From Aquibacillus halophilus (GTDB lineage: Bacteria > Bacillota > Bacilli > Bacillales > Amphibacillaceae): a stretch of 61,920 nucleotides of DNA. The notes below the pieces were generated by a model that saw only the letters and a list, made by a program, of their open reading frames with translations, did not search any database and was not told the DNA's origin. The number at the start of each line of letters is the position of its first letter. Within the stretch, counting starts at the first letter, position 1. The position numbers were made by a program, and so were the translations under genes. Below are positions 30,494-43,269 of this stretch, one piece after another. The DNA lies in contig NZ_WJNG01000019.1 in assembly GCF_009649745.1 (NCBI RefSeq), positions 1-61,920 on the forward strand, read 5' to 3'.

Positions 30494-30907
30494 ATGCCTA
30501 CAATTAATCAATTGGTACGTAAGGGTCGTGTAAGTAAAGGTAAGAAAACTGACTCTCCAGCTTTAAACAAAGGCTACAATAGTTTCAAGAAAAAGTTGAC
30601 AAACCAATCTTCACCTCAAAAAAGAGGTGTATGTACTCGTGTTGGTACTTTGACTCCGAAGAAGCCGAACTCAGCTTTACGTAAATATGCTCGTGTTCGC
30701 TTAACTAATGGAATCGAGGTTACAGCGTACATCCCTGGAATTGGCCACAACCTACAAGAACACAGTGTTGTATTAATCCGTGGTGGACGAGTGAAAGATT
30801 TACCTGGTGTTCGTTACCATATCGTTCGTGGTGCACTTGATACAGCTGGTGTTGAAGGACGTTCTCAAGGACGTTCGAAATACGGAACGAAGAGACCTAA
30901 AAAATAA
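30494..30907 (+). CDS. rpsL: Ribosomal protein S12
   Basis: 137 aa. The decoding-centre motif [11 protein letters not shown] carries wild-type lysines, as does GVRYHIVRG, so no streptomycin-resistance change is seen. S12 contacts the A-site codon-anticodon helix. SD AAAGGAGG lies nine bases before the ATG; the upstream in-frame ATG inside AGGAGG is rejected. It is the first gene of rpsL-rpsG-fusA-tuf. Confidence 0.98.
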   Translation: MPTINQLVRKGRVSKGKKTDSPALNKGYNSFKKKLTNQSSPQKRGVCTRVGTLTPKKPNSALRKYARVRLTNGIEVTAYIPGIGHNLQEHSVVLIRGGRVKDLPGVRYHIVRGALDTAGVEGRSQGRSKYGTKRPKK

Positions 30908-30957
30908 GTCAGTCATACTGACAATTATCAATTATAGAAGTGAAAGGAGGGGGACAT

Positions 30958-31428
30958 ATGCCACGTAAAGGCCCAGTAGTAAAACGTGATGTCTTGCCAG
31001 ATCCGTTACACAAATCAAAGCTTGTAACTCGCTTAATCAACCAAATTATGGTTGATGGACAGAGAGGGAAAGCACAAAAAATACTTTACAGAGCTTTTGA
31101 ACTTGTTCAAGAACGTAGTGGTCAAGATTCCATGGAAGTATTCGAACAAGCAATGAAAAACGTAATGCCAGTATTAGAAGTACGTGCTCGTCGTGTTGGT
31201 GGTTCAAACTACCAAGTACCAGTTGAAGTACGCCCAGAGCGTCGTCAAGCACTAGGACTTCGTTACATTGTTAACTATTCACGTCTACGCGGAGAGAAAA
31301 CAATGGAAGAGCGTCTAGCGAATGAAATCGTAGATGCTTCAAATAATACAGGTGCAGCAGTTAAGAAAAGAGAAGATATGCACAAAATGGCAGAAGCTAA
31401 CAAAGCGTTTGCTCATTATCGTTGGTAA
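30958..31428 (+). CDS. rpsG: Ribosomal protein S7
   Basis: 156 aa, the standard length. [15 protein letters not shown] at the N-terminus and the beta-hairpin/C-terminal helix segment YRWN-less end (AFAHYRW) are typical. S7 nucleates assembly of the 30S head and lines the E site. SD AAAGGAGGGGG lies five bases before the ATG. Confidence 0.98.
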   Translation: MPRKGPVVKRDVLPDPLHKSKLVTRLINQIMVDGQRGKAQKILYRAFELVQERSGQDSMEVFEQAMKNVMPVLEVRARRVGGSNYQVPVEVRPERRQALGLRYIVNYSRLRGEKTMEERLANEIVDASNNTGAAVKKREDMHKMAEANKAFAHYRW

Positions 31429-31466
31429 TAACAAATCAATTTTCATATTAGGAAGGAGAAATATTC

Positions 31467-33545
31467 ATGCCTAGAGAGTTCTCCTTGGAAAAGACTCGTA
31501 ATATCGGTATAATGGCTCACATTGATGCTGGTAAAACTACAGCGACCGAGCGTATTCTTTTCTACACAGGACGTATCCATAAAATTGGAGAAACACACGA
31601 AGGTGCTTCTCAAATGGACTGGATGGAGCAGGAACAAGAGCGTGGTATTACAATTACCTCTGCTGCGACTACTGCTCAATGGAATGGTCACCGTATCAAT
31701 ATTATTGATACACCCGGACACGTGGACTTCACCGTAGAGGTTGAACGTTCTTTGCGTGTACTTGATGGTTCAGTAGCACTACTTGACGCTCAGTCAGGTG
31801 TGGAGCCACAAACAGAAACTGTTTGGCGCCAAGCTACTACTTATGGAGTACCTCGTATCGTGTTTGTTAACAAAATGGATAAAATAGGAGCAGACTTCAT
31901 CTACTCCGTTGGAACTTTAGAAGATCGTCTAGGTGCAAATGCGCATCCAGTTCAGCTGCCAATCGGTGCTGAAGATGATTTCGAAGGTATTATTGATTTA
32001 ATAGCAATGGAAGCATTCTACTATCTTGATGATTTAGGTACACGTGCGGAAGCCCGTCCTATTCCAGATGAATACAAAGAACAAGCTGCTGAGTACCGTG
32101 CTAAATTAATAGAAGCAGTCGCTGAACTTGACGAAGATTTGATGATGAGATACCTAGAAGGAGAAGAAATTTCTAACGAAGAACTTAAAGCTGCTGTACG
32201 ACAAGCGACTTTAAGCGTGGAATTCTATCCTGTCTTTTGTGGATCTGCTTTCAAAAACAAAGGAGTTCAACTACTAATTGATGGAGTTATTGATTACTTA
32301 CCATCCCCAGTAGATGTAACTGCTATTGAAGGTATTATTCCAGGAACTGAAGAAAAAGTAGTTCGTAAAGCGGACGACAGCGCTCCTTTCTCTGCTTTAG
32401 CATTTAAAGTTGCTACTGATCCGTTTGTTGGTAAATTAACATTCTTCCGTGTTTACTCTGGTACTTTAAAATCAGGATCGTATGTTAAGAACTCAACGAA
32501 AGATAAGCGTGAACGTGTAGGTCGTATCCTGCAAATGCACGCGAATTCTCGTCAAGAAATTGACGCAGTTTATGCTGGTGATATCGCTGGTGCTGTTGGA
32601 TTGAAAGACACAAGTACAGGGGACACTTTATGTGATGAGAAGGAACTAGTTATCCTTGAATCTATGGTATTCCCAGATCCTGTTATTTCTGTTGCCATTG
32701 AACCTAAATCAAAAGCAGACCAAGATAAAATGTCTATTGCTTTAGGTAAATTAGCAGAAGAAGATCCAACATTTAAAACTGAAACAAATCCTGAAACTGG
32801 TCAAACAATCATCGCTGGTATGGGTGAGCTTCACCTAGACATTATCGTTGATCGTATGAGACGCGAATTTAAAGTGGAAGCAAACGTAGGTGCTCCTCAA
32901 GTATCTTACCGCGAAACTTTCCGTTCTTCTGCAAATGTAGAAGGTAAATTCGTTCGTCAATCAGGTGGTCGTGGACAATACGGTCACGTTTGGATCACTT
33001 TTGAACCAAACGAAGAAGGTGCTGGTTTTGAGTTTGTAAACAAAACTGTTGGTGGATCCGTTCCGCGTGAGTACATTTCTTCTGTAGAAGCTGGTGTTAA
33101 AGAAGCTATGGGAAATGGTGTAATTGCCGGATATCCACTAATTGATTTAAAAGCAACACTAATTGATGGAAGTTATCACGATGTCGACTCTAACGAGATG
33201 GCATTTAAAGTTGCCGCTTCTATGGCACTTAAAGCAGCTAAAAACAAGTGTGATCCAGCTCTACTTGAGCCATTAATGAGAGTCGAAGTTGTTATCCCTG
33301 AAGAATATATGGGGGATATCATGGGCGACGTTACATCTCGTCGTGGTCGTGTAGAAGGTATGGAAGCACGTGGAACTGCACAGGTTGTTAAAGCTTTTGT
33401 ACCACTTGCTGAAATGTTTGGATATGCTACTGCTCTACGTTCTAACACACAAGGACGTGGAACATATACAATGCACTTTGATCATTATGAGGAAACTCCG
33501 AAGAGCATTACAGAAGAAATCATTAAGAAAAATGCTGGTGGATAA
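31467..33545 (+). CDS. fusA: Elongation factor G
   Basis: 692 aa, five domains. The GTPase G1 motif is AHIDAGKTT (18-26), followed by the effector loop [15 protein letters not shown]3 DTPGHVDF and G4 NKMD. Domain IV has [12 protein letters not shown]. It catalyses translocation and, with RRF, ribosome recycling. SD GGAAGGAG. It belongs to the str operon between rpsG and tuf. Confidence 0.98.
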   Translation: MPREFSLEKTRNIGIMAHIDAGKTTATERILFYTGRIHKIGETHEGASQMDWMEQEQERGITITSAATTAQWNGHRINIIDTPGHVDFTVEVERSLRVLDGSVALLDAQSGVEPQTETVWRQATTYGVPRIVFVNKMDKIGADFIYSVGTLEDRLGANAHPVQLPIGAEDDFEGIIDLIAMEAFYYLDDLGTRAEARPIPDEYKEQAAEYRAKLIEAVAELDEDLMMRYLEGEEISNEELKAAVRQATLSVEFYPVFCGSAFKNKGVQLLIDGVIDYLPSPVDVTAIEGIIPGTEEKVVRKADDSAPFSALAFKVATDPFVGKLTFFRVYSGTLKSGSYVKNSTKDKRERVGRILQMHANSRQEIDAVYAGDIAGAVGLKDTSTGDTLCDEKELVILESMVFPDPVISVAIEPKSKADQDKMSIALGKLAEEDPTFKTETNPETGQTIIAGMGELHLDIIVDRMRREFKVEANVGAPQVSYRETFRSSANVEGKFVRQSGGRGQYGHVWITFEPNEEGAGFEFVNKTVGGSVPREYISSVEAGVKEAMGNGVIAGYPLIDLKATLIDGSYHDVDSNEMAFKVAASMALKAAKNKCDPALLEPLMRVEVVIPEEYMGDIMGDVTSRRGRVEGMEARGTAQVVKAFVPLAEMFGYATALRSNTQGRGTYTMHFDHYEETPKSITEEIIKKNAGG

Positions 33546-33553
33546 TTGATTTT

Positions 33554-33615
33554 TTGACATTCATCAAGTATAAATTGTATTGTAAGCTTAGAAATAACAA
33601 CAGTTTATTTCTAGG
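33554..33615 (+). promoter_or_regulatory. tuf promoter and leader hairpin
   Basis: TTGACA with an 18-bp spacer and TATTGT (33554-33583). An 11-bp stem CTTAGAAATAA/TTATTTCTAGG follows (33587-33615, loop of seven) without a T run. A separate tuf promoter would explain EF-Tu excess over EF-G. The hairpin at the 5' end may stabilise the mRNA. Confidence 0.5.
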
Positions 33616-33672
33616 CTGAAGGTACATTTAATATAAAAAAACACTTTTATTTATTTAAAGGAGGAACTATAC

Positions 33673-34863
33673 ATGGGTAAAGCAAAATTTGATCGTTCTA
33701 AAGACCACGTAAATATCGGTACAATTGGACACGTTGACCATGGTAAAACAACATTAACAGCTGCAATCACTACTGTACTTTTTAACCGTTCAGGTTCAGG
33801 TACTGCAATGGCTTATGACCAAATCGATGGTGCTCCAGAAGAGCGCGAGCGTGGAATCACAATTTCTACTGCACACGTAGAGTATGAAACAGAAAACCGT
33901 CACTATGCACACGTTGACTGTCCAGGTCACGCTGACTATGTTAAAAACATGATCACTGGTGCTGCACAAATGGACGGAGCTATCCTAGTAGTATCTGCTG
34001 CAGATGGCCCAATGCCACAAACTCGTGAGCACATCTTACTATCTCGTCAAGTTGGTGTACCTGCAATCGTGGTATTCCTTAACAAATGTGACATGGTAGA
34101 CGATGAAGAGCTTTTAGAATTAGTAGAAATGGAAGTTCGTGACCTTCTTTCTGATTACGATTTCCCTGGAGATGACGTACCAGTTATCAAAGGATCTGCT
34201 CTTAAAGCACTTGAAGGCGAAGAGCAATATGTAAATGCTATCTATGAACTAATGGATGCTGTTGATGAGTATATTCCTAGACCAGATCGTGACACTGAAA
34301 AGCCGTTCATGATGCCAGTTGAGGATGTTTTCTCTATCACTGGTCGTGGAACAGTTGCTACTGGACGTGTTGAGCGTGGAATAGTGAAAGTCGGAGACGA
34401 AATCGACATCATTGGTTTCACTGAAGCACCTAAGAAAACAGTTGTAACAGGTGTTGAAATGTTCCGTAAACTTCTTGACTATGCTGAAGCTGGTGATAAC
34501 ATCGGCGCACTACTACGTGGTGTAGCTCGTGAAGATATCAACCGTGGACAGGTACTAGCTAAGCCGGGTACAATTACTCCACACACTAAGTTTAAAGCTG
34601 AAGTTTATGTTCTTTCTAAAGAAGAGGGTGGACGTCACACTCCATTTTTCGGTAACTACCGTCCACAGTTCTACTTCCGTACTACGGATGTAACTGGTGT
34701 AGTTAATTTGCCTGAAGGCGTAGAAATGGTTATGCCTGGTGACAACGTTGAAATGTCTGTTGATCTTATTTCTCCAATCGCAATTGAAGATGGAACTAAG
34801 TTCTCAATTCGTGAAGGTGGCCGTACAGTTGGCGCCGGCGTTGTTGCTTCAATCCAAGAATAA
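33673..34863 (+). CDS. tuf: Elongation factor Tu
   Basis: 396 aa. The P-loop GHVDHGKTT (19-27), effector [21 protein letters not shown] and NKCD are all intact. Domains II and III are complete ([22 protein letters not shown]). It delivers aminoacyl-tRNA to the A site. SD AAAGGAGG lies eight bases before the ATG. Codon use is strongly biased, as expected for the most abundant protein. A terminator follows. Confidence 0.99.
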   Translation: MGKAKFDRSKDHVNIGTIGHVDHGKTTLTAAITTVLFNRSGSGTAMAYDQIDGAPEERERGITISTAHVEYETENRHYAHVDCPGHADYVKNMITGAAQMDGAILVVSAADGPMPQTREHILLSRQVGVPAIVVFLNKCDMVDDEELLELVEMEVRDLLSDYDFPGDDVPVIKGSALKALEGEEQYVNAIYELMDAVDEYIPRPDRDTEKPFMMPVEDVFSITGRGTVATGRVERGIVKVGDEIDIIGFTEAPKKTVVTGVEMFRKLLDYAEAGDNIGALLRGVAREDINRGQVLAKPGTITPHTKFKAEVYVLSKEEGGRHTPFFGNYRPQFYFRTTDVTGVVNLPEGVEMVMPGDNVEMSVDLISPIAIEDGTKFSIREGGRTVGAGVVASIQE

Positions 34864-34889
34864 TTTACTTTAATAGAAACATCGTAAAT

Positions 34890-34924
34890 AGGCAGCGTGA
34901 ATTCGCTGCCTGTTTATTTTTTTG
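34890..34924 (+). terminator. str operon terminator
   Basis: Stem AGGCAGCG/CGCTGCCT, loop TGAATT, then a tail rich in T (GTTTATTTTTTT). Confidence 0.9.
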
Positions 34925-35041
34925 CTTCTCGTTTAACTATGAATTAGAACAATAATAATCAGTAAAAACATTAAGACAGAGTTAAAAAAGCCATTGATAA
35001 TGGGCATCCAGTATTTTACTTATACTATTTTCATTGATTAC

Positions 35042-35070
35042 TTGCTTATGGGATATTCGTCCTGTATAAT
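35042..35070 (+). promoter_or_regulatory. S10 operon promoter
   Basis: TTGCTT, 17-bp spacer, TATAAT, about 200 bp before rpsJ. It is the only clear promoter I see before the S10-spc-alpha run, which is largely without internal terminators down to rplQ. Confidence 0.75.
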
Positions 35071-35578
<508 letters not shown>

Positions 35579-35609
35579 TAGAAATTATTGAAAATAGGAG
35601 GTGTGACGG

Positions 35610-36239
35610 ATGACGAAAGGAATCTTAGGCCGCAAGATCGGCATGACTCAGGTTTTTACTGAGAACGGAGAATTAACACCGGTAACTGTAATTCAAGCAG
35701 AACCGAACGTTATTCTTCAAAAGAAGACGATAGAAAACGATGGTTATGAAGCTATTCAGATGGGATTTGCTGATACAAAAGAATCTCGTACTAATAAGCC
35801 AGCAAAAGGTCATGCTGAAAAAGCAAACACTGTCCCTAAGCGCTACATTCGTGAAATCCGTAACGCAAATCTTGATGATTATCAATTAGGTCAAGAGATT
35901 AGTGTTGAGATTTTTCAAGCAGGAGATGCAATTGATGTAACTGGTATCTCGAAGGGTAAAGGTTTCCAAGGCTCTATCAAGCGTCATAATCAATCACGCG
36001 GACCAATGAGTCACGGTTCTCGTTACCATAGAAGACCAGGTTCAATGGGTGTAATTGATCCAATGCGCGTATTTAAAGGTAAAAACCTTCCAGGACAAAT
36101 GGGTGGAGAGCAAGTAACTATCCAAAACCTTGAAGTTGTAAAAGTAGATGTTGAACGTAACCTTCTACTAGTAAAAGGTAATGTACCTGGTCCAAGAAAA
36201 TCATTCGTTAAAATTACGAGTGCAATAAAGGCTAACTAA
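35610..36239 (+). CDS. rplC: Ribosomal protein L3
   Basis: 209 aa. It starts [13 protein letters not shown]; the long loop to the peptidyl-transferase centre includes [33 protein letters not shown]. It is one of the earliest 50S assembly proteins. The gene lies 31 bp after rpsJ and before rplD, as in nearly all bacteria. Confidence 0.98.
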   Translation: MTKGILGRKIGMTQVFTENGELTPVTVIQAEPNVILQKKTIENDGYEAIQMGFADTKESRTNKPAKGHAEKANTVPKRYIREIRNANLDDYQLGQEISVEIFQAGDAIDVTGISKGKGFQGSIKRHNQSRGPMSHGSRYHRRPGSMGVIDPMRVFKGKNLPGQMGGEQVTIQNLEVVKVDVERNLLLVKGNVPGPRKSFVKITSAIKAN

Positions 36240-36264
36240 TTATAAGTTGAAGGGAGGATATGTC

Positions 36265-36888
36265 ATGCCTAAAGTAGCACTATATAATCAAAGCGGATCG
36301 CAAGTCGGCGATTTAGAATTAAATGATGCTGTTTTCGGAATTGAACCTAACGAACACGTATTGCATGATGCTGTTGTAATGCAACGCGCTTCACTACGTC
36401 AAGGTACGCATTCTGTTAAAAACCGTTCAGATGTACGCGGTGGTGGTCGTAAACCGTGGCGTCAAAAAGGAACAGGACGTGCGCGTCAAGGTACGATTCG
36501 TGCACCACAATGGGTTGGCGGTGGAACTGTATTCGGTCCTACACCACGCAGCTATAGCTACAAACTTCCTAAAAAAGTTCATAGATTAGCGCTTAAATCG
36601 GCACTATCATCTAAAGTGAAAGAAGATAGTTTGGTAGTACTAGAAGGTCTTGTAATAGATGCTCCGAAAACGAAAGAAGTAATTAAACTTCTTGCTGCAT
36701 TAAAAGTTGAGGAAAAAGCATTAATCGTTACAGCTGATAGAGATGAAGCTGTAGAACGTTCTGCTAACAACCTTCAAAATGTAAAAGTTTTAACTGTAAG
36801 TGAAGTGAATGTACTAGACTTGCTTACGCATGACAAGCTGATCTTGACAAAAGAAGCAGCTGAAAAAGCAGGGGAGGTGCTTGCATAA
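36265..36888 (+). CDS. rplD: Ribosomal protein L4
   Basis: 207 aa. The exit-tunnel extension holds [23 protein letters not shown] (abbreviated: [18 protein letters not shown]). The start is the ATG ten bases after AGGGAGG; the upstream in-frame ATG overlaps the SD. In enteric bacteria L4 autoregulates the S10 operon; this is not shown in Bacilli. The stop shares a base with the rplW start. Confidence 0.97.
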   Translation: MPKVALYNQSGSQVGDLELNDAVFGIEPNEHVLHDAVVMQRASLRQGTHSVKNRSDVRGGGRKPWRQKGTGRARQGTIRAPQWVGGGTVFGPTPRSYSYKLPKKVHRLALKSALSSKVKEDSLVVLEGLVIDAPKTKEVIKLLAALKVEEKALIVTADRDEAVERSANNLQNVKVLTVSEVNVLDLLTHDKLILTKEAAEKAGEVLA

Positions 36889-37178
36889 TGAAAGATCCAC
36901 GTGATATTATTAAGCGCCCAATCATCACTGAACATTCTTCAGACCTTATGGCTGAAAAGAAATATACGTTTGAAGTGAGTACAAAAGCTAACAGAACTGA
37001 AATTAAAGATGCTATTGAATTGATCTTTGGTGTTAAAGTTGAGCAAGTAAACACAATGAACCTAAAAGGTAAATTCAAACGCATGGGTCGTCATGGCGGT
37101 TTCCGTCCAGACCGTAAAAAAGCAATAGTTAAATTGTCTGAAGACAGTAAAGAACTAGAATTCTTTGAGAGTGTATAA
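36888..37178 (+). CDS. rplW: Ribosomal protein L23
   Basis: 96 aa. [16 protein letters not shown] at the start, and [19 protein letters not shown], which reaches the tunnel exit where trigger factor and SRP dock. The ATG overlaps the rplD stop (TAATG); the SD GGGGAGGTG is inside rplD, which implies coupling. Confidence 0.97.
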   Translation: MKDPRDIIKRPIITEHSSDLMAEKKYTFEVSTKANRTEIKDAIELIFGVKVEQVNTMNLKGKFKRMGRHGGFRPDRKKAIVKLSEDSKELEFFESV

Positions 37179-37210
37179 CAAAAAAATAATTGTGAAGGAG
37201 GGAAATTAAG

Positions 37211-38041
37211 ATGGCGATTAAGAAGTATAAACCAACCACAAACGGTAGACGTGGTATGTCGGTATCTGATTTCGCTGAAATCACTACTGATCAACCAGAA
37301 AAATCCCTATTAAGTCCATTGCACAAGCGTGGCGGTCGTAATAACCAGGGTAAATTAACGGTTCGTCATCAAGGTGGCGGTCATAAGCGTCAGTATCGTA
37401 TTATTGATTTTAAGCGTGAAAAAGATGGTATACCAGGACGCGTTGCTACAATCGAATACGATCCAAACCGCACAGCCAACATTGCATTAATTAATTATGT
37501 AGATGGTGAGAAACGTTATATTCTAGCACCTAAAGGATTACAAGTAGGAATGGAAATTATATCAGGTGAAAATGCTGATATTAAAGTAGGTAACGCACTT
37601 CCACTTGCGAGTATTCCGGTAGGTACAATCGTACACAGCGTAGAGTTAAAGCCAGGACGCGGAGGTCAGCTAGCACGTTCAGCTGGTTCGCAAGCACAAA
37701 TCCTTGGTCGTGAAGATAAATACGTTCTTGTACGTTTGACATCTGGAGAAGTGCGATTAGTACTTGGTACATGTCGCGCTACAATTGGTCAAGTAGGAAA
37801 TCTAGAGCATGAACTTATTAATGTTGGTAAAGCAGGACGTTCTCGTTGGAAAGGTAAACGCCCGACAGTACGTGGTTCTGTTATGAACCCTAATGATCAC
37901 CCACACGGTGGTGGTGAAGGACGTGCGCCAATCGGACGTAAATCACCAATGTCACCATGGGGTAAACCTACACTTGGTTACAAAACACGTAAACGTAATA
38001 AAACAACAGATAAGTTTATTGTACGTAAACGCAAAAAATAA
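37211..38041 (+). CDS. rplB: Ribosomal protein L2
   Basis: 276 aa, full length. The C-terminal histidine motif [16 protein letters not shown], needed for peptidyl transfer, is intact (about 224-239). N-terminal [14 protein letters not shown] is typical. SD GAAGGAGGG lies before the ATG. Confidence 0.98.
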   Translation: MAIKKYKPTTNGRRGMSVSDFAEITTDQPEKSLLSPLHKRGGRNNQGKLTVRHQGGGHKRQYRIIDFKREKDGIPGRVATIEYDPNRTANIALINYVDGEKRYILAPKGLQVGMEIISGENADIKVGNALPLASIPVGTIVHSVELKPGRGGQLARSAGSQAQILGREDKYVLVRLTSGEVRLVLGTCRATIGQVGNLEHELINVGKAGRSRWKGKRPTVRGSVMNPNDHPHGGGEGRAPIGRKSPMSPWGKPTLGYKTRKRNKTTDKFIVRKRKK

Positions 38042-38098
38042 CGGGATTGTAAGGCGGGAAGAAACACCCGTCTGCCAATCGCGAAGGGAGGCTTATGT

Positions 38099-38377
38099 AT
38101 GGGTCGTAGTTTAAAAAAAGGACCTTTCGCAGATGACCATTTGTTGAAGAAAGTTGAAAAACTGAACGAAGATGATAAAAAACAGGTAGTAAAAACTTGG
38201 TCACGTCGTTCTACTATATTCCCTAATTTTGTTGGGCATACCATCGCAGTATATGACGGACGTAAACACGTACCGGTTTTTGTAACTGAAGATATGGTTG
38301 GACATAAATTAGGTGAATTCGCGCCATCCCGCACGTTTAGGGGACACTCGGGCGATGACAGAAAAACAAAACGCTAA
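38099..38377 (+). CDS. rpsS: Ribosomal protein S19
   Basis: 92 aa. [15 protein letters not shown], the ARRS-like [20 protein letters not shown] and C-terminal [11 protein letters not shown] are diagnostic. It forms the 30S head with S13 and contacts the A-site finger. SD AAGGGAGG lies before the ATG. Confidence 0.98.
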   Translation: MGRSLKKGPFADDHLLKKVEKLNEDDKKQVVKTWSRRSTIFPNFVGHTIAVYDGRKHVPVFVTEDMVGHKLGEFAPSRTFRGHSGDDRKTKR

Positions 38378-38396
38378 ATGAGAGGAGGCACTCTTG

Positions 38397-38738
38397 ATGC
38401 AAGCTAAAGCTGTTGCAAAATCTGTTCGTATTGCTCCTCGTAAAGTTCGTTTGGTAGTAGATTTAATTCGAGGAAAAAATGTTGGAGAAGCAGTTTCTAT
38501 ATTAAAGCACACACAACGCGGCGCATCGCCAGTTGTCGAAAAAGTATTAAACTCTGCTGTTGCAAATGCAGAGCATAACTATGAAATGAGTCCAGATAAT
38601 CTGTACGTATCTGAAGTATTTGTAGACGAAGGCGCGACATTGAAACGTTTCCGTCCACGTGCTATGGGACGTGCTAGCCAAATCAATAAAAGAACTAGCC
38701 ACATTACCGTGGTTGTTTCAGAAAAGAAGGAGGGATAA
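38397..38738 (+). CDS. rplV: Ribosomal protein L22
   Basis: 113 aa with the ATG at 38397, giving [18 protein letters not shown]; a TTG one codon earlier is also in frame but sits too near GAGGAGG. The tunnel beta-hairpin [18 protein letters not shown] is wild type at the macrolide-relevant tip as far as I can tell. Confidence 0.97.
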   Translation: MQAKAVAKSVRIAPRKVRLVVDLIRGKNVGEAVSILKHTQRGASPVVEKVLNSAVANAEHNYEMSPDNLYVSEVFVDEGATLKRFRPRAMGRASQINKRTSHITVVVSEKKEG

Positions 38739-38741
38739 TCT

Positions 38742-39383
38742 GTGGGTCAAAAAATTAATCCGATAGGACTTCGTGTCGGCGTTATCCGTGATTGGGAATC
38801 AAAATGGTACGCTGGCAAAGACTATGCAGACTTATTGCATGAAGATATTAAAATTCGTGAATACATTGAGCAACGTCTTAAAGATGCAGCTCTTTCAAAA
38901 ATTGAAATTGAACGTGCAGCAAACCGAGTGAATATCTCTATTTCTACTGCTAAACCGGGTATGGTGATTGGTAAAGGTGGTTCTGAAGTTGAAGCGCTAC
39001 GTAAATCACTAAACGCGTTAACAGGAAAAAGAGTTCACATTAACATTGTTGAAGTGAAAAAAGCTGACATCGATGCGAAATTGGTTGCAGAAAATATCGC
39101 TCGTCAATTAGAAAGTCGTATTTCATTCCGTCGCGCACAAAAACAAACAATTCAACGTGCTATGCGCGCTGGAGCAAAAGGTATTCGTACTCAAGTTTCA
39201 GGACGTCTTGGCGGGGCTGACATTGCTCGTGCGGAACATTACAGTGAAGGAACTGTACCACTACACACACTACGTGCAGATATCGACTACGGAACTGCTG
39301 AAGCAGATACTACGTACGGTAAGCTTGGTATTAAAGTGTGGATTTATCGTGGTGAAGTCCTTCCAACTAAAAATAAAAAGTAA
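38742..39383 (+). CDS. rpsC: Ribosomal protein S3
   Basis: 213 aa. GTG start ([21 protein letters not shown]), only three bases after rplV, behind AAGGAGGG. The KH domain with [13 protein letters not shown] (about 72-84) lines the mRNA entry tunnel, where S3 has helicase function with S4 and S5. Confidence 0.97.
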   Translation: MGQKINPIGLRVGVIRDWESKWYAGKDYADLLHEDIKIREYIEQRLKDAALSKIEIERAANRVNISISTAKPGMVIGKGGSEVEALRKSLNALTGKRVHINIVEVKKADIDAKLVAENIARQLESRISFRRAQKQTIQRAMRAGAKGIRTQVSGRLGGADIARAEHYSEGTVPLHTLRADIDYGTAEADTTYGKLGIKVWIYRGEVLPTKNKK

Positions 39384-39400
39384 GGAAGGGGGCAAGCATT

Positions 39401-39835
39401 ATGTTAATGCCTAAACGCGTAAAATATCGTAGACAACATCGTGGTAAAATGAACGGAAAAGCAAAAGGTGGAACAACAGTTGCTTTTGGTGAATACGGAC
39501 TACAAGCTGTAGAAGCTTCTTGGATTACAAGCCGTCAAATTGAGGCTGCTCGTATTGCAATGACTCGTTATATGAAACGTGGCGGTAAAGTTTGGATTAA
39601 GATTTTCCCAGACAAACCATATACTGCTAAACCTCTAGAAGTTCGAATGGGTTCCGGTAAAGGTGCTCCTGAAGGATGGGTTGCAGTAGTTAAGCCAGGA
39701 AAAATTATGTTTGAAATTGCAGGTGTTTCTGAAGAAGTAGCTCGTGAGGCACTACGTCTTGCTTCTCACAAACTACCGATCAAAACTAAATTTGTAAAAC
39801 GCGAAGAAATTGGTGGTGAAATCAATGAAGGCTAA
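39401..39835 (+). CDS. rplP: Ribosomal protein L16
   Basis: 144 aa. [17 protein letters not shown] at the start; [20 protein letters not shown] and [19 protein letters not shown] are diagnostic. It stabilises the A-site finger of the 50S. SD GGAAGGGGG. The 3' end overlaps the rpmC start by 11 bases. Confidence 0.97.
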   Translation: MLMPKRVKYRRQHRGKMNGKAKGGTTVAFGEYGLQAVEASWITSRQIEAARIAMTRYMKRGGKVWIKIFPDKPYTAKPLEVRMGSGKGAPEGWVAVVKPGKIMFEIAGVSEEVAREALRLASHKLPIKTKFVKREEIGGEINEG

Positions 39836-40025
39836 TGAAATCAGAGAACTAACCACTGCCGAAATTGAACAAAAAGTTAAATCTTTAAAAGAAGAACTTT
39901 TCAACTTGCGTTTCCAGTTAGCAACTGGCCAACTTGAGAACACAGCACGTCTTCGTGAAGTGCGTAAATCGATTGCACGAATGAAAACTGTTGTTCGTGA
40001 AAGAGAGCTAAGCGTAAATAACTGA
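39825..40025 (+). CDS. rpmC: Ribosomal protein L29
   Basis: 66 aa ([15 protein letters not shown]), two-helix protein with [29 protein letters not shown]. The ATG at 39825 lies inside rplP, eight bases after GGTGGTG; a GTG further upstream would lengthen the overlap and lacks family support. It sits near the tunnel exit with L23. Confidence 0.95.
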   Translation: MKANEIRELTTAEIEQKVKSLKEELFNLRFQLATGQLENTARLREVRKSIARMKTVVRERELSVNN

Positions 40026-40049
40026 TAACCGAGAGGAGGTTAACCTCAA

Positions 40050-40313
40050 ATGAGTGAACGTAACAATCGTAAGGTTTATACTGGTCGTGTAGTATCAGAT
40101 AAAATGGATAAGACCATTACTGTATTAGTTGAAACTTACAAGTTCCATAAGCTTTATGGAAAACGTGTTAAATATTCTAAGAAGTTTAAAACCCATGATG
40201 AAAATAACCAAGCAAAAACTGGTGATGTAGTACGCATAATGGAAACTCGTCCATTGTCAGCTACCAAGCGTTTTCGTTTGTTAGAAGTTGTGGAAGAAGC
40301 GGTAATTATTTAA
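40050..40313 (+). CDS. rpsQ: Ribosomal protein S17
   Basis: 87 aa OB-fold. [23 protein letters not shown] and the [11 protein letters not shown] region are typical; [18 protein letters not shown] closes the fold. It is a primary 16S 5'-domain binder. SD GAGAGGAGG. Confidence 0.97.
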   Translation: MSERNNRKVYTGRVVSDKMDKTITVLVETYKFHKLYGKRVKYSKKFKTHDENNQAKTGDVVRIMETRPLSATKRFRLLEVVEEAVII

Positions 40314-40316
40314 TAA

Positions 40317-40724
<408 letters not shown>

Positions 40725-40765
40725 AAGCTCTTATCGAAATGCCTTGTTAAGGAGGTGCGTCAAGC

Positions 40766-41077
40766 ATGCATGTAAAAAAAGGTGATAAAATTCAGGTAAT
40801 CTCTGGTAAGGATAAAGGCAAGCAAGGTGAAATCCTTGAAGCTTATCCAAAGAAAGAACGTGTTCTAGTTGAAGGAATCAACATAATTAAAAAACACGCT
40901 AAACCATCACAAGATAATCCACAAGGTGGAATTCTTAACCGAGAAGCATCAATACATGTTTCTAATGTAATGCCGATAGATCCAAAATCCGGCGAACCAA
41001 CTCGTGTTGGATTTGAAGTACGTGACGGAAAGAAAGTTCGTATCGCTAAAAAATCCGGTGAAGCGTTAGATAAATAA
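40766..41077 (+). CDS. rplX: Ribosomal protein L24
   Basis: 103 aa with an N-terminal KOW motif ([21 protein letters not shown]). It is an assembly initiator for the 50S. SD AAGGAGGTG lies nine bases before the ATG. Confidence 0.97.
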   Translation: MHVKKGDKIQVISGKDKGKQGEILEAYPKKERVLVEGINIIKKHAKPSQDNPQGGILNREASIHVSNVMPIDPKSGEPTRVGFEVRDGKKVRIAKKSGEALDK

Positions 41078-41103
41078 ATTAGCGACGAAAGGAGGGCTAC
41101 TCG

Positions 41104-41643
41104 ATGAACGAACTGAAGCAAAAGTATCAAAGCGAGATCGTTCCATCATTGGTTGAAAAATTCAACTATGATTCAGTAATGCAAGTACCAAAAGTAGATA
41201 AAATCGTCATTAACATGGGTGTTGGTGATGCTGTACAAAATACAAAAGCTCTAGACAGCGCTGTTGAGGAGTTAGCATTGATTTCAGGTCAACGACCAAT
41301 GGTAACTAAAGCAAAAAAATCAATTGCAGGATTCCGTTTACGTGAGGGAATGCCTATCGGGGCAAAAGTAACCCTTCGCGGAGAGCGTATGTACGAATTC
41401 CTTCAAAAGCTTGTTGATGTATCATTACCACGTGTTCGTGACTTCCGTGGAATATCTAAAAAAGCATTTGATGGTCGTGGAAATTATACGTTAGGTGTAA
41501 AAGAACAATTGATTTTCCCAGAAATTAATTATGACCAAGTGAGCAAAGTACGTGGTATGGATATTGTTATCGTAACAACTTCTAATACAGACGAAGAAGC
41601 TCGTGAACTTTTAGGTCAACTTGGCATGCCTTTCCAAAAATAA
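41104..41643 (+). CDS. rplE: Ribosomal protein L5
   Basis: 179 aa. [39 protein letters not shown] and [20 protein letters not shown] are hallmarks. It binds 5S rRNA in the central protuberance with L18. SD AAAGGAGGG. Confidence 0.98.
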   Translation: MNELKQKYQSEIVPSLVEKFNYDSVMQVPKVDKIVINMGVGDAVQNTKALDSAVEELALISGQRPMVTKAKKSIAGFRLREGMPIGAKVTLRGERMYEFLQKLVDVSLPRVRDFRGISKKAFDGRGNYTLGVKEQLIFPEINYDQVSKVRGMDIVIVTTSNTDEEARELLGQLGMPFQK

Positions 41644-41859
<216 letters not shown>

Positions 41860-41888
41860 TCCCCGATTAGGGAAGGAGGTAATGAATA

Positions 41889-42287
41889 ATGGTTATGACT
41901 GATCCAATCGCAGACATGCTTACTCGTATTCGTAACGCTAACATGGTGCGTCATGAGAAGCTTGAACTTCCTGCATCAAACGTTAAAAAAGAAATCGCTG
42001 AAATTCTTAAGCGCGAAGGTTTTGTTCGTGATTATGAGTTCATTGAAGATAATAAGCAAGGAGTATTACGTATATTCCTAAAATATGGTGTTAATGAAGA
42101 ACGAGTAATTACTGGTTTGAAACGTATAAGTAAGCCAGGACTACGTGTATATGCTAAAGCTGATGAAATTCCTAAAGTATTAAATGGCCTTGGTATTGCA
42201 ATTGTTTCTACATCAAAAGGTTTATTATCTGACAAAGAAGCACGCGAGCAGGCTATGGGCGGCGAAGTGCTAGCATACGTCTGGTAA
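41889..42287 (+). CDS. rpsH: Ribosomal protein S8
   Basis: 132 aa. [17 protein letters not shown] at the N-terminus and the [18 protein letters not shown] central motif. It binds 16S helix 21 and in enteric bacteria represses the spc operon. SD GGAAGGAGGT. Confidence 0.98.
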   Translation: MVMTDPIADMLTRIRNANMVRHEKLELPASNVKKEIAEILKREGFVRDYEFIEDNKQGVLRIFLKYGVNEERVITGLKRISKPGLRVYAKADEIPKVLNGLGIAIVSTSKGLLSDKEAREQAMGGEVLAYVW

Positions 42288-42316
42288 TAATATTTTTAAG
42301 ATAGGAGGTGCTCTGA

Positions 42317-42853
42317 ATGTCTCGTATAGGATTAAAGATACTTGAAATCCCTGAAGGTGTTGAAGTTAAAATTGATGGAAACACTGTTACTGTAAAAGGT
42401 CCTAAAGGGGAATTAACTCGTAGTTTCCATGAAGATATGCACATTAAAATCGAAGACAATGTTCTATCTGTAGAACGTCCAAGTGATAATAAAGTACACC
42501 GTGCTTTGCATGGTACAACTAGAAGTTTAATTGGGAACATGGTTGAAGGTGTTCACCAAGGATATGAAAAGACACTTGAAATTCAAGGTGTAGGTTATCG
42601 TGCTCTAAAACAAGGTGATAAGGTTGTTATTAACGCAGGCTATTCTCACCCAGTAGAAATTGAACACCGTGACGGAATCGAAATCGAAGTTCCCGCTAAT
42701 ACAAAATTAATTGTAAGAGGAATCGATAAAGAGTTGGTTGGTGCGGTTGCTGCAAACATTAGAGCCATACGTCCACCAGAGCCGTATAAAGGCAAAGGTA
42801 TTCGCTACGCTGGCGAACATGTACGTCGTAAAGAAGGTAAAACAGCTAAGTAA
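42317..42853 (+). CDS. rplF: Ribosomal protein L6
   Basis: 178 aa, two similar domains. C-terminal [24 protein letters not shown] is diagnostic. It sits near the sarcin-ricin loop. SD AGGAGGTG lies seven bases before the ATG. Confidence 0.97.
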   Translation: MSRIGLKILEIPEGVEVKIDGNTVTVKGPKGELTRSFHEDMHIKIEDNVLSVERPSDNKVHRALHGTTRSLIGNMVEGVHQGYEKTLEIQGVGYRALKQGDKVVINAGYSHPVEIEHRDGIEIEVPANTKLIVRGIDKELVGAVAANIRAIRPPEPYKGKGIRYAGEHVRRKEGKTAK

Positions 42854-42885
42854 GGTTAGTTAGGTAACAGAAAGGAGTGACCTAG

Positions 42886-43248
42886 ATGATCACAAAGCCC
42901 AACAAAAATTCGGTGCGTAAGAAAAGACATATGCGAGTTCGTAAAAACATGTTTGGAACAGCAGAACGTCCACGTCTTAACGTATTCCGTTCGAATAAAC
43001 ACATCTATGCACAACTGATTGATGATTTAAATAGCAAAACACTAGCTAGCGCTTCTACTGTAGATAAGGAATTTAATCTTGATTCTACAGGGAATCTAGA
43101 AGCTGCAGCAAAAGTTGGCCAATTATTGGCAACTCGCGCACAGGAAAATGGACACACGAACATAGTGTTTGACCGTGGAGGCTATTTATACCACGGACGT
43201 GTCAAAGCGTTAGCAGATGCTGCCCGCGAGGCAGGTCTTGAATTTTAA
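42886..43248 (+). CDS. rplR: Ribosomal protein L18
   Basis: 120 aa. [20 protein letters not shown] and the C-terminal [26 protein letters not shown] are typical. It binds 5S rRNA with L5. SD AAAGGAGTG. Confidence 0.97.
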   Translation: MITKPNKNSVRKKRHMRVRKNMFGTAERPRLNVFRSNKHIYAQLIDDLNSKTLASASTVDKEFNLDSTGNLEAAAKVGQLLATRAQENGHTNIVFDRGGYLYHGRVKALADAAREAGLEF

Positions 43249-43269
43249 TAGTTAAAGGAGGGACATATC

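Noticed and set aside
37978-38334. 118-codon - frame across rplB-rpsS
   Set aside because: Overlaps two ribosomal protein genes and the rpsS SD region; no SD of its own.
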